Source: Clostridia bacterium | GTDB lineage: Bacteria > Bacillota > Clostridia > Oscillospirales > CAG-272 | NCBI GenBank assembly: GCA_017452565.1 | Contig: JAFTMF010000119.1 | Location: forward strand, 1 to 5,942 | Length of the DNA: 5,942 nucleotides | Direction of reading: 5' to 3' | Shown: positions 1 through 5,869 of the stretch, piece after piece | How the letters are laid out: the number at the start of each line of letters is the position of its first letter | How positions within the stretch are numbered: position 1 is the stretch's first letter | Program-made: the position numbers and the translations under genes | Notes under the pieces: model-generated | What the model saw: the letters and a program-made list of their open reading frames with translations, nothing else | What the model was told of the DNA's origin: nothing | Databases searched by the model: none

Positions 1-1056
1 GTTGGTGAAACCTGCGCCCAGTGCCAGATGGCAGCAAGCGTTTTCATCGAACAGGGTATTGTAGAAGAGGATGCCGGTCTCGTTCACGGGGCTGTTGAAG
101 GGAACCAGAGCTACCTCGCCCAGATAAGCCGCACCTTCGTCCATGGAGATCATCTCCTGCAGCAGTGCCTCGCCCTTTTCAGCGTGAACTTCCACTGCCT
201 TGCCGCCCTCGAAGCGAACCGAGAAGTTGTCGATCAGCTCGCCCTTGTAGGAGAGGGGCTTGGAGGAATAAACGATGCCCTCAGCCTCGCCCTTCATAGG
301 AGAGGTGAAGATTTCCTCGGAGGGAATGTTGGGGTTGTAGAATACGCCGCCCAGAGTGTATTCGCCGCCGCCCATAAAGATGCCCTGCTTGTTCAGACCA
401 ACGGTGAAATCGGTGCCGTTGGAGGAGGTGTAGTGCAGAGATTTGATCTTCAGGCTGTTCAGATAATCGTAGCGAGCCTTCAGATCGGCATTATGCAGGT
501 TCCAGTTCTCGATGGGATCGCCCTCGTATGCACGGGAGGTAGTAAGGATTGCATCCCACAGCTTCTTCATGCCCTGAGATACGGTGAGCTCGGGGAATAC
601 CTTCTTCGCCCACTTCTTGCCGGGAACTGCTGCGATGCACCACTGATAGCGGTTGTCCATCTTTTCGCGGTAGGGCTTTACGATGGGGTAGATGGCACGG
701 GAAGCCTGTGCCTGCTTCTTCTGATTGATACCCTTCATACCGTCGGGATCCTTGGATTCCAGATAAATGGAAACGGGGAGAGTTTCGGCGCGGTGTGCCA
801 GCTTGGCAACCTCCCAATCCTCCATCTTGGACATAGTCTTCAGGGAGCGATGGCGGTTGTGCAGCTTGGAGATGGGCTGGTGGGTCCAATCAACGGTAAC
901 CTTGGATGCACCTGCGCGGTAGCATTCCTCCACTACCATAGTCACAAATTCGGGCTGGTCCAGCTCGGCAACTACGTTGACCTGCTGACCCTTCTGTACG
1001 TTACCGCCGCAACGGGCGATGAGACGGGCATACTGTCTCAGTTGAGTTTTCGTCAT
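1..1056 (-). CDS. M29-family metallo-aminopeptidase (AmpS/PepS type), C-terminus outside window
   Basis: This is a cytoplasmic two-metal exopeptidase that removes N-terminal residues from peptides in protein turnover and peptide use. The visible part is 352 residues, starting MTKTQLRQYARLIARCGGNV; the family is usually about 410, so roughly the last 60 residues lie beyond the left edge. Family landmarks are plain: NPNIPSEEIFTSP (241-253), YLGEVALVPF (311-320), and NETGILFYNTLFDENACCHLALG (325-347, shown in part). By comparison with AmpS/AmpT structures I place metal ligands at E248, E314 and H343; the last His and Asp ligands should lie in the missing part. The position I align with the active-site Tyr seems to be F350. 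The start at 1056 is the first ATG in frame after a good promoter, but its ribosome site is weak (AGAAAGTGAG, about 7 bases away). Family call is firm; substrate preference cannot be read. Confidence 0.95.
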   Translation of the reverse strand, partial: MTKTQLRQYARLIARCGGNVQKGQQVNVVAELDQPEFVTMVVEECYRAGASKVTVDWTHQPISKLHNRHRSLKTMSKMEDWEVAKLAHRAETLPVSIYLESKDPDGMKGINQKKQAQASRAIYPIVKPYREKMDNRYQWCIAAVPGKKWAKKVFPELTVSQGMKKLWDAILTTSRAYEGDPIENWNLHNADLKARYDYLNSLKIKSLHYTSSNGTDFTVGLNKQGIFMGGGEYTLGGVFYNPNIPSEEIFTSPMKGEAEGIVYSSKPLSYKGELIDNFSVRFEGGKAVEVHAEKGEALLQEMISMDEGAAYLGEVALVPFNSPVNETGILFYNTLFDENACCHLALGAGFTN

Positions 1057-1075
1057 AATGTTTCTCACTTTCTAA

Positions 1076-1091
1076 GGAGGAAAACTCCTCC
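1076..1091 (-). promoter_or_regulatory. Leader hairpin pairing an SD-like GGAGGA with an anti-SD-like TCCTCC
   Basis: In the aminopeptidase leader, minus strand, GGAGGA is followed by a four-base loop (GTTT) and TCCTCC, giving a perfect 6-bp stem. The GGAGG lies about 29 bases before the ATG, too far to be the usual ribosome site, while the sequence at normal distance is weak. The hairpin would sit some 15-30 bases into the transcript from the promoter at 1113-1141. It could be a ribosome standby or translational control element, or chance; function is inference. No T-run follows, so it is not an intrinsic terminator. Confidence 0.5.
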
Positions 1092-1112
1092 AATTATTTC
1101 AACGATACCGCT

Positions 1113-1141
1113 ATTGTAGCATAAAGGCGGTGTTTTGTCAA
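1113..1141 (-). promoter_or_regulatory. Sigma-A promoter of the aminopeptidase gene
   Basis: On the minus strand, -35 TTGACA (1141-1136) and -10 TACAAT (1118-1113) are 17 bases apart, one mismatch from full consensus. Transcription would start near 1106, giving a leader of about 50 bases. The -35 box begins four bases after the stop codon of the upstream acetyltransferase, so the aminopeptidase can be expressed separately from its neighbour. Confidence 0.88.
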
Positions 1142-1145
1142 GGAT

Positions 1146-2273
1146 TTACACGTTATCTGCGTGATAGATGTAAATGGGCAGGGGCAGCCAGGAGCGCACC
1201 ACGGGGGAGAAGTGCTTCCGCTCGGGAGCGTTGTCGATGAAGAATGCCCGCATTGCATCCAAATGGGTGAAGACCGTATCGGGTGCCTCGTCGGTGGCTT
1301 CTACGGTGGGAACGCCGCCCGATACTTTGATCTTCAGCCGTTCGGTCTTGGCGTAGCCCTCGATTTCCACTACCGTCTCGCCGTCCAGAAGGGGCTCGTA
1401 AGTTGCTTTCAGTCTAAGCAGCAGGGAGAGGACTCTCTCGTAATCCAAAATGTTGAAGCCCAGCTCCGGCTCGGTGCTGGATGTTTCGGCATAGGGGAAG
1501 ATGGCATCGGCAATGTCGCCGTCGTGATAGGGGATCTGATAGCACAGATGCCAGTATATGCGAGAGAGAAGCACCAGCATATCGGGGATGTACTTGGGAT
1601 CGGCGATGCACTCCCATGCGTTGCCGTCCTTCACGATCACCCAGCCCACCAGCTTGCCGTCCTCAAAAAAGCCGATGGGCTCGGACTGCCAAGAGATGAG
1701 AATATCGTAGAGCATCTCCCGAGGACGGGTGCAATGGAAGGGGCGTGCGTGCCAGATGGCAGACAGCTCGTCCAGTGCAGGATCGTCTCGTTCCAATCGA
1801 CGCATCGCAAGAGCGGGCTCGTAGTCCTCGGGGATCACGTAGGACAGATTTTTGCGGGAAACCGAATAGCCCATAGAAGCGCCGCATTTCACGTATCCGA
1901 AGTGATTGTAACGGTGGCGTCTGCCCGACAGCACCGAGAATGCCACGCCCTCTTTGACCATTTCGTCCAGCGCGGCGTACATACACTCCTTCATATAGCC
2001 CTTGGAGCGGTCACGGGGGTGTACCGCCACGTTGCCGATGCCCCGAACCGGGAGCTTTTCTCCCAAGATCGAAAATTCGATGGGGAAGGAACCCACGCAG
2101 GCCGCCAGACGGTCGCCCTCTTTCACGAAGAAGGTATCCTCTGCGGTGTTGGTGCCCTCCTTGAAGAGCTTGGGCAGGAGTTTTTCGAAGGAGCGGTCCG
2201 CTCCGTTGAAGCCGAAGACGTAATTGGCGAAATCAATGTAATCTTCGCGGTTGATAGTTCCTTTAAATGCCAT
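1146..2273 (-). CDS. Eis-like GNAT N-acetyltransferase with C-terminal SCP2-like domain
   Basis: The 375-residue product belongs to the Eis/COG4552-type acetyltransferases, which move an acetyl group from acetyl-CoA to amines; known members modify aminoglycosides or lysines, but the substrate here is unknown. The first GNAT domain (about 1-140) carries GIGNVAVHPRDRSKGYMKEC (78-97), with the pyrophosphate-binding segment R89-SKGYM, then SGRRHRYNHFGY, whose Y127 matches in context the general-acid Tyr of Mycobacterium Eis. A second GNAT-like fold (about 145-265) includes GFFEDGKLVGWVIVKDG, and the rest (about 270-375) fits the SCP2-like domain. In Eis the C-terminal carboxylate helps catalysis; this protein ends HADNV, so that geometry may differ. 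I chose ATG 2273 because GGAGG lies 8 bases upstream; upstream in-frame ATGs at 2288 and 2306 overlap the ribosome site or a hairpin. It follows the small membrane-protein gene by 58 bases. Confidence 0.9.
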   Translation of the reverse strand: MAFKGTINREDYIDFANYVFGFNGADRSFEKLLPKLFKEGTNTAEDTFFVKEGDRLAACVGSFPIEFSILGEKLPVRGIGNVAVHPRDRSKGYMKECMYAALDEMVKEGVAFSVLSGRRHRYNHFGYVKCGASMGYSVSRKNLSYVIPEDYEPALAMRRLERDDPALDELSAIWHARPFHCTRPREMLYDILISWQSEPIGFFEDGKLVGWVIVKDGNAWECIADPKYIPDMLVLLSRIYWHLCYQIPYHDGDIADAIFPYAETSSTEPELGFNILDYERVLSLLLRLKATYEPLLDGETVVEIEGYAKTERLKIKVSGGVPTVEATDEAPDTVFTHLDAMRAFFIDNAPERKHFSPVVRSWLPLPIYIYHADNV

Positions 2274-2280
2274 ATGTATA

Positions 2281-2286
2281 TCCTCC
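2281..2286 (-). promoter_or_regulatory. Ribosome binding site that fixes the acetyltransferase start
   Basis: GGAGGA on the minus strand, followed by TATACAT and then ATG at 2273, puts the GGAGG core 8 bases from the start. The in-frame ATG at 2288 overlaps this site, so the shorter protein beginning MAFKGTINRE is preferred. Confidence 0.85.
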
Positions 2287-2290
2287 ATAG

Positions 2291-2318
2291 CCGAAGAGCG
2301 TGCCACGACGCTCTTCGG
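2291..2318 (-). promoter_or_regulatory. Perfect hairpin between the small membrane-protein gene and the acetyltransferase gene
   Basis: CCGAAGAGCG (2291-2300) and CGCTCTTCGG (2309-2318) are exact inverted copies; one more T-A pair closes an 11-bp stem around a six-base loop. On the minus strand it starts 13 bases after the small gene's stop codon and ends four bases before the GGAGG of the acetyltransferase. No T-run follows on that strand (CTATGGAGG comes next), so a classical intrinsic terminator is unlikely. On the plus strand AAATCGTTTT follows, but there is no plus-strand gene to terminate. Processing, mRNA stabilisation or setting the ratio of the two proteins are possible roles (inference). 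Confidence 0.75.
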
Positions 2319-2331
2319 AAATCGTTTTGGG

Positions 2332-2571
2332 TTAGTCGGGGGAGTGCTGCTTTTTTCTGTGTTTACAGCAGCAAACGCAAACGGTGGGGATGGCGGTGAG
2401 AATCAGCACCGCACCAATCACGCAGAGGGGAATGGTCAGATTGCCTTCTGACGTCATCGCACCGGCCAGAGGGGTACGATCTCTTGCGCTTTTCTGAATG
2501 GCGGTTTGCATCCGATAGCTGATCGACAGCGCAGGCGTTTGCTCCCAGCAAAATTTGCATAGCTTGTCCAT
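2332..2571 (-). CDS. Small hypothetical single-pass membrane protein with cysteine-rich segments
   Basis: I do not recognise this 79-residue protein. It starts MDKLCKFCWEQ, giving a CxxC pair (C5, C8), continues with a polar stretch of about 35 residues, and has one hydrophobic segment (about residues 48-70: TIPLCVIGAVLILTAIPTV then CVCCC) followed by a basic tail KHRKKQHSPD. The positive charges suggest an N-out/C-in topology with the CxxC outside, but no signal-peptide cleavage site is visible. ATG 2571 has AAGGA about 10 bases upstream and a promoter at 2637-2665; a longer reading from 2646 would start upstream of the likely transcription start and is rejected. Codon choice resembles the neighbours. 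It may be a small regulator, a metal- or redox-sensing peptide, or an assembly partner; nothing in the sequence decides. Likely co-transcribed with the acetyltransferase. Confidence 0.65.
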   Translation of the reverse strand: MDKLCKFCWEQTPALSISYRMQTAIQKSARDRTPLAGAMTSEGNLTIPLCVIGAVLILTAIPTVCVCCCKHRKKQHSPD

Positions 2572-2596
2572 AGCGGGGTCATCCTTTCGGTAACTT

Positions 2597-2629
2597 GCCC
2601 CTTGCAGTCGAGCCGCAACAGGGGCTCGA
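2597..2629 (-). promoter_or_regulatory. Leader with two mutually exclusive stem-loops before the small membrane-protein gene
   Basis: Structure 1 pairs TCGAGCC (2629-2623, minus strand) with GGCTCGA (2614-2608), a perfect 7-bp stem lying at the probable 5' end of the transcript. Structure 2 pairs GCCCCT-GT-TGC (2625-2615) with GCAAGGGGC (2605-2597), nine pairs with two bulged bases. The two share bases and cannot form together. Neither covers the AAGGA ribosome site and no T-run follows, so terminator/antiterminator control is not shown; a 5' stabilising hairpin is the simpler reading. Confidence 0.45.
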
Positions 2630-2636
2630 TGGTTAT

Positions 2637-2665
2637 AGTATATCAAATCCCTTGGGTTTATGCAA
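2637..2665 (-). promoter_or_regulatory. Sigma-A promoter of the small membrane-protein gene
   Basis: Minus strand -35 TTGCAT (2665-2660) and -10 TATACT (2642-2637), 17 bases apart. Transcription would begin near 2630, about 60 bases before the ATG at 2571. It probably also serves the acetyltransferase, since no clear promoter is visible in the 58-base gap before that gene. Confidence 0.75.
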
Positions 2666-2670
2666 GAGAC

Positions 2671-2699
2671 TTGACAAAAAATCTGCCCTTTGTTATAAT
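2671..2699 (+). promoter_or_regulatory. Perfect-consensus sigma-A promoter of the isomerase-recG operon
   Basis: TTGACA (2671-2676) and TATAAT (2694-2699) match both consensus boxes exactly with the ideal 17-base spacer. Transcription should start near 2706, about 31 bases before the isomerase ATG. This position also rules out the longer reading of the isomerase frame from 2602. No operator-like palindrome overlaps it, suggesting strong, mostly constitutive expression (inference). Confidence 0.92.
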
Positions 2700-2736
2700 G
2701 AAAGAAATCATTTCCACGAAAACGGAGAATACTGCT

Positions 2737-3612
2737 ATGAAATTATCCATCTTTTACGATCACGTTGTCGATGCCGCAAGGCAAAGCGGGAAGAGCATCG
2801 TCACTATCCTGCGGGAAGCGGCCGATGCGGGGATCTGTGCCGTGGAGATCAATCATGAGAACATCGCTCGCCAGAGTGATATGCTGAACAATATCCGCGA
2901 GGCCGGGATGTCTATCAGCGGTGCTTTTCTGTTTTACGATTTCGGCGGCGCGGAATACGGTGACGAGACCCGTATGAGAGCCCACGTGGACACTGCCAAG
3001 GAGTTGGGAATGCAGTGCATCCTTGCGGTGCCCGGCATTTTGGACGATGCGGCTGCCCGTGAGCTGAACACACTGCTGGACGACTATCGGGACGATTTCC
3101 GGAATCCTGTGGCAATGGAGCGGCTGGATGCTTGGATGCAGTCCTCTGATCAGATTATGAAAATCACCGAGATGCTCCGCAGAATGGTTGCCTATGCAAA
3201 GACGCAGGGGATCACCGTTATGCTGGAGGATTTTGACGGCTACCGTGCGCCCTTTGCCCGTGCGTTGCCTCTCTTATGGTTTATGCAAAATGTCGACGGG
3301 CTGCGATTTGCGCTGGATACCGGCAACTTCGCCTACAGCGACGAGGACGTGGAGGCGGGATTCGATCTGCTTTCCGATTATATCGTCCACGTTCACTGCA
3401 AAGACCGAGGCGTGGAAGAGGGCTGTGAAGGCTTCCGTTATAAAAAGGGGATGGCACCCGTAGCGGCAGGTGACGGATATCTGCCCCTTTGCAAGTTGGC
3501 ACGGACTCTGCTGGATCGGGGCTACGACGGCTATTTTGCCATCGAGCACTACGGCCACGGCAATCAGGAAGCTGCGATTCTGCGCTCTGCGGAAAATCTG
3601 CTGAAAGCATAA
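2737..3612 (+). CDS. Sugar phosphate isomerase/epimerase family TIM-barrel protein
   Basis: The 291-residue product has the xylose-isomerase-like (AP endonuclease 2) TIM-barrel pattern, a superfamily whose cytoplasmic members interconvert keto sugars, sugar phosphates or inositol derivatives with a divalent metal. The expected metal/substrate residues appear in order at strand ends: E164 in VMLEDFDG (161-168), D194 in FALDTGNF (191-198), H218/H220 in VHVHCKDR (217-224), and E270 in GYFAIEHYGHG (265-275). E37 in CAVEINHENI fits the usual first-strand acidic residue. Length is normal for the family. ATG 2737 is chosen because GGAG lies 9 bases upstream and the consensus promoter at 2671-2699 sits just before it. 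The exact substrate cannot be told; there are no sugar transport or kinase genes beside it. recG follows after 34 bases on the same strand, so the two are probably co-transcribed. Confidence 0.9.
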   Translation: MKLSIFYDHVVDAARQSGKSIVTILREAADAGICAVEINHENIARQSDMLNNIREAGMSISGAFLFYDFGGAEYGDETRMRAHVDTAKELGMQCILAVPGILDDAAARELNTLLDDYRDDFRNPVAMERLDAWMQSSDQIMKITEMLRRMVAYAKTQGITVMLEDFDGYRAPFARALPLLWFMQNVDGLRFALDTGNFAYSDEDVEAGFDLLSDYIVHVHCKDRGVEEGCEGFRYKKGMAPVAAGDGYLPLCKLARTLLDRGYDGYFAIEHYGHGNQEAAILRSAENLLKA

Positions 3613-3631
3613 ACTAAGATCAAAACTACAG

Positions 3632-3638
3632 AAAGGAG
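3632..3638 (+). promoter_or_regulatory. Ribosome binding site of recG
   Basis: AAAGGAG lies 8 bases before ATG 3647, a strong site in the 34-base gap after the isomerase stop. No separate promoter is evident in the gap, supporting one transcript. Confidence 0.8.
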
Positions 3639-3646
3639 CCGATTCT

Positions 3647-5698
3647 ATGGTCACTTTGCAAAGTGAGATTACCGTTCTCCCCGGCGTGGGAAGCGTTCGC
3701 GCCAAAAATCTGGCGATGCTGGATATTTATACCGTGGAGGATCTGCTCCTTCACTTTCCCCGCGCCTATCAGAACCGCGGCGATATCAAAACCATCGTGG
3801 AAGCGGCGCAAAGCGGTGAAAAATGCGCGATGATCCTTACCGTGGGCAGCGAGCCCCGGTCGGTGCAGCTGAAAAATCACAAAACTCTCACCACCTTCAC
3901 CCTCTTCGACGATACGGGAAAGATCACCTCGCTGTGGTTCAATCAGACTTTTATAAGACAGGTGTTCCACGTAGGCTCTACTTTCCGCTTTTGGGGCAAG
4001 GTGACACGGGGAAGCCGTGGCTGGGAGATCTCCTCCCCCGAGTTTGAACCGGTGAGCAAACTGCATCCCCTCCCCGATCTGACGCCCATCTATCCCCTGA
4101 CGGCGGGGATTACCCAAAAATTCTTGCAAAATCTGGTGAGAATTGCCCTTGCCTCCTTGGATGTGAAACCGCAAGAGCGGATTCCCGATTCGATTCGGGC
4201 AAAACAAGGGCTGTCTACTCGCTTAGAAGCATTTGAGTCGATTCACTCCCCCGATTCCTTTGCGGAGCTTTCCCAAGCGAGAAATTATTTCATTTTCGAA
4301 GAACTCTACGAATTTGCCCTTGGAATTGCCGGTGCCAAGCGGGAACGCCGCCGATTGGTAGCGCCTTCTCTTGCTACAACCCCCGAATTGCGGGAGCGAT
4401 TTCGTCAAAATCTTCCCTTCACCCTCACCTCGGGGCAGGAAGAGGCAATTGCCGACGTGGAACGGGATCTATCCTCGGGCCTTGCTATGCGCAGACTCAT
4501 TTCGGGCGACGTTGGCAGTGGCAAAACGGTCTGTGCCGCCGCTGCGGTGTACATTGCCGCCGAAAACGGCTACCGATCCGCTCTGATGGCACCTACCGAA
4601 ATTCTCGCCCGCCAACACTTTGCCGATCTGACCAAGTTATTTGCACCGCTGGGTGTTCGTGTGGGGCTGTTGGTCGGCTCTCTCACCGCCGCCGCTAAGC
4701 GAAAAGTAAAGGCAGAAGCGGCAGCAGGAGAGATTGATCTGCTGATTGGTACTCACGCACTCCTGTCCGAGGGCGTGGAATTGCCGAGATGCGGGCTGAT
4801 TATCACCGACGAGCAGCACCGCTTCGGTATCGCTCAGCGCAATGCGCTGGCTGGCATCACAACCGGCGTGGTGCATAATCTCGTGATGAGCGCTACCCCC
4901 ATTCCCCGCACGCTGGCGTTGGTATTGTACGGAGACTTGGACGTTTCGTCCATCCGCACTATGCCTCCCGGACGGAAGAAAGTCTCTACCTTCTTGGTAG
5001 ACGACACCTACCGCACCCGTATGGAGGGATTTATCGAAAAGCAAGCGGCGGAAGGACATCAAACCTACATCGTTTGCCCCGCCATCGAAGCAAAGGACGA
5101 GGAGGACGAGGGCGCACTCATTGGTATTGACGGCCACAAGGTAGACAAAACGCCTCTCCACAACGCTGTGGAGTACGCCGAGAGCCTTGCCGCCCGCCAT
5201 CCGAACCTGAAAATCGGTGTCCTCCACGGCAAGATGAAGGGCGCTGACAAAGATAAAATTATGGCACGCTTTGCCTCGGGCGAGGTGCAGGTGTTGGTTT
5301 CCACTACCGTTATCGAGGTGGGCATCAACGTCCCTTCTGCTACCCTTATGATCGTAGAGAACTCCGAGCGATTCGGACTTTCTCAGCTCCATCAGCTCCG
5401 CGGACGAGTGGGCAGAGGAGATGCGAAATCCTGGTGCATCTTAGTGAGCGACACCGAGAGCGCCGATGCGAAAGCTCGTCTCACCGCTCTTTGTGACACC
5501 ACCGACGGCTACGAAATTGCCGAATTTGACTTAAAACAGCGTGGTCCCGGCGATTTCTTCCCACCCGTGGGAGAGGGCGCACCCTCCGGCCGCCAGCACG
5601 GACAGCTCCGATTCAGACTGGCATCGCTGTGTGATGATATGACCCTCCTGCAAGCCGCCTTTGCTGCGGCAGAGGAGACGCTGGCAAGGGGCGTCTGA
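3647..5698 (+). CDS. recG: ATP-dependent DNA helicase RecG
   Basis: RecG rewinds stalled replication forks and branch-migrates Holliday junctions in recombinational repair. The 683-residue length is typical. The N-terminal part (about 1-145) has the helix-hairpin-like LPGVGSVRAKNLAML (11-25) and the wedge/OB fold, with TLFDDTGKITSLWFNQTF (85-102). Superfamily 2 helicase motifs follow: Walker A GDVGSGKT (287-294), Ia MAPTEILARQH (314-324), Walker B DEQH (388-391) continuing RFGIAQR, III SATPIPRT (415-422), V TTVIEVGINVP (553-563), and VI ERFGLSQLHQLRGRVGRG (574-591). The C-terminal region has FDLKQRGPGDFF (627-638), then GRQHG (648-652) of the translocation motif region; between RGPGD and RQ there are 12 residues where E. 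coli RecG has 4. All key catalytic residues are present, so it looks intact and active. It is the second gene after the isomerase; no terminator with a clean T-run follows, only the repeat island. Confidence 0.98.
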   Translation: MVTLQSEITVLPGVGSVRAKNLAMLDIYTVEDLLLHFPRAYQNRGDIKTIVEAAQSGEKCAMILTVGSEPRSVQLKNHKTLTTFTLFDDTGKITSLWFNQTFIRQVFHVGSTFRFWGKVTRGSRGWEISSPEFEPVSKLHPLPDLTPIYPLTAGITQKFLQNLVRIALASLDVKPQERIPDSIRAKQGLSTRLEAFESIHSPDSFAELSQARNYFIFEELYEFALGIAGAKRERRRLVAPSLATTPELRERFRQNLPFTLTSGQEEAIADVERDLSSGLAMRRLISGDVGSGKTVCAAAAVYIAAENGYRSALMAPTEILARQHFADLTKLFAPLGVRVGLLVGSLTAAAKRKVKAEAAAGEIDLLIGTHALLSEGVELPRCGLIITDEQHRFGIAQRNALAGITTGVVHNLVMSATPIPRTLALVLYGDLDVSSIRTMPPGRKKVSTFLVDDTYRTRMEGFIEKQAAEGHQTYIVCPAIEAKDEEDEGALIGIDGHKVDKTPLHNAVEYAESLAARHPNLKIGVLHGKMKGADKDKIMARFASGEVQVLVSTTVIEVGINVPSATLMIVENSERFGLSQLHQLRGRVGRGDAKSWCILVSDTESADAKARLTALCDTTDGYEIAEFDLKQRGPGDFFPPVGEGAPSGRQHGQLRFRLASLCDDMTLLQAAFAAAEETLARGV

Positions 5699-5714
5699 AC
5701 CGTTGTTCCTGATT

Positions 5715-5845
5715 GTAGGGCGGGGGCTTGCTCCCGCCGGCGAACGAGATTTATCTAACGTACTTTTTTCGACGGACGGTCGAGGACGCCCGTCCCTACA
5801 AGTATGCAATAGTTTACGAGCGGCGGGAGCAAGCCCCCGCCCTAC
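5715..5845. repeat. Composite GC-rich repeat element with perfect 25-bp terminal inverted repeats
   Basis: The left arm (5715-5739, beginning GTAGGGCGGGGGCTTGC) and right arm (5821-5845, ending GCAAGCCCCCGCCCTAC) are exact reverse complements over 25 bases, enclosing 81 bases. Each arm also folds on itself: on the plus strand GGCGGG (5719-5724) pairs with CCCGCC (5733-5738), extended by a G-T and a G-C pair, closing a CTTG tetraloop. No transposase or clear target-site duplication is visible, so it resembles a non-autonomous, MITE-like or extragenic palindromic element. Starting 16 bases after the recG stop, it may also end or stabilise that transcript, although no T-run directly follows the first hairpin. 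Confidence 0.85.
5773..5800 (-). repeat. Second repeat unit nested inside the inverted-repeat element
   Basis: Read on the minus strand, this 28-base unit starts TGTAGGGACGGGCGTCC and ends with TCGACCGTCCG. Its start resembles the outer arm's TGTAGGGCGGG, differing by one inserted A, and GGACGG (5774-5779) pairs with CCGTCC (5790-5795). I recall similar units scattered between genes in some gut Clostridia, but cannot confirm copies elsewhere from this window. It suggests one repeat inserted in, or recombined with, another. Confidence 0.55.
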
Positions 5846-5869
5846 GTCGTTTGTGGCAAAATCCCCCTT

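Noticed and set aside
28..1119. Long plus-strand open frame (363 codons)
   Set aside because: It lies opposite the clearly conserved M29 aminopeptidase, runs through that gene's leader hairpin and promoter -10, and its protein shows no family motif; it is a shadow produced by codon bias.
2291..2318. Intrinsic terminator
   Set aside because: The stem is strong, but no T-run follows on the minus strand, the only strand with an upstream gene.
1161..2399. Long plus-strand open frame (412 codons)
   Set aside because: Antisense to the acetyltransferase and part of the small gene; no ribosome site or recognisable domain, and the minus-strand genes explain the sequence.
2602..2736. 45-residue N-terminal extension of the isomerase
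   Set aside because: It would be encoded across the perfect promoter and upstream of the expected transcript start; ATG 2737 has the ribosome site.
4637..5392. Minus-strand open frame (251 codons) inside recG
   Set aside because: Covers the helicase motifs of recG on the other strand; no promoter, ribosome site or family signal.
5715..5845. CRISPR-like array or two-repeat spacer unit
   Set aside because: The copies are inverted rather than direct, there are only two, and no cas gene is nearby.
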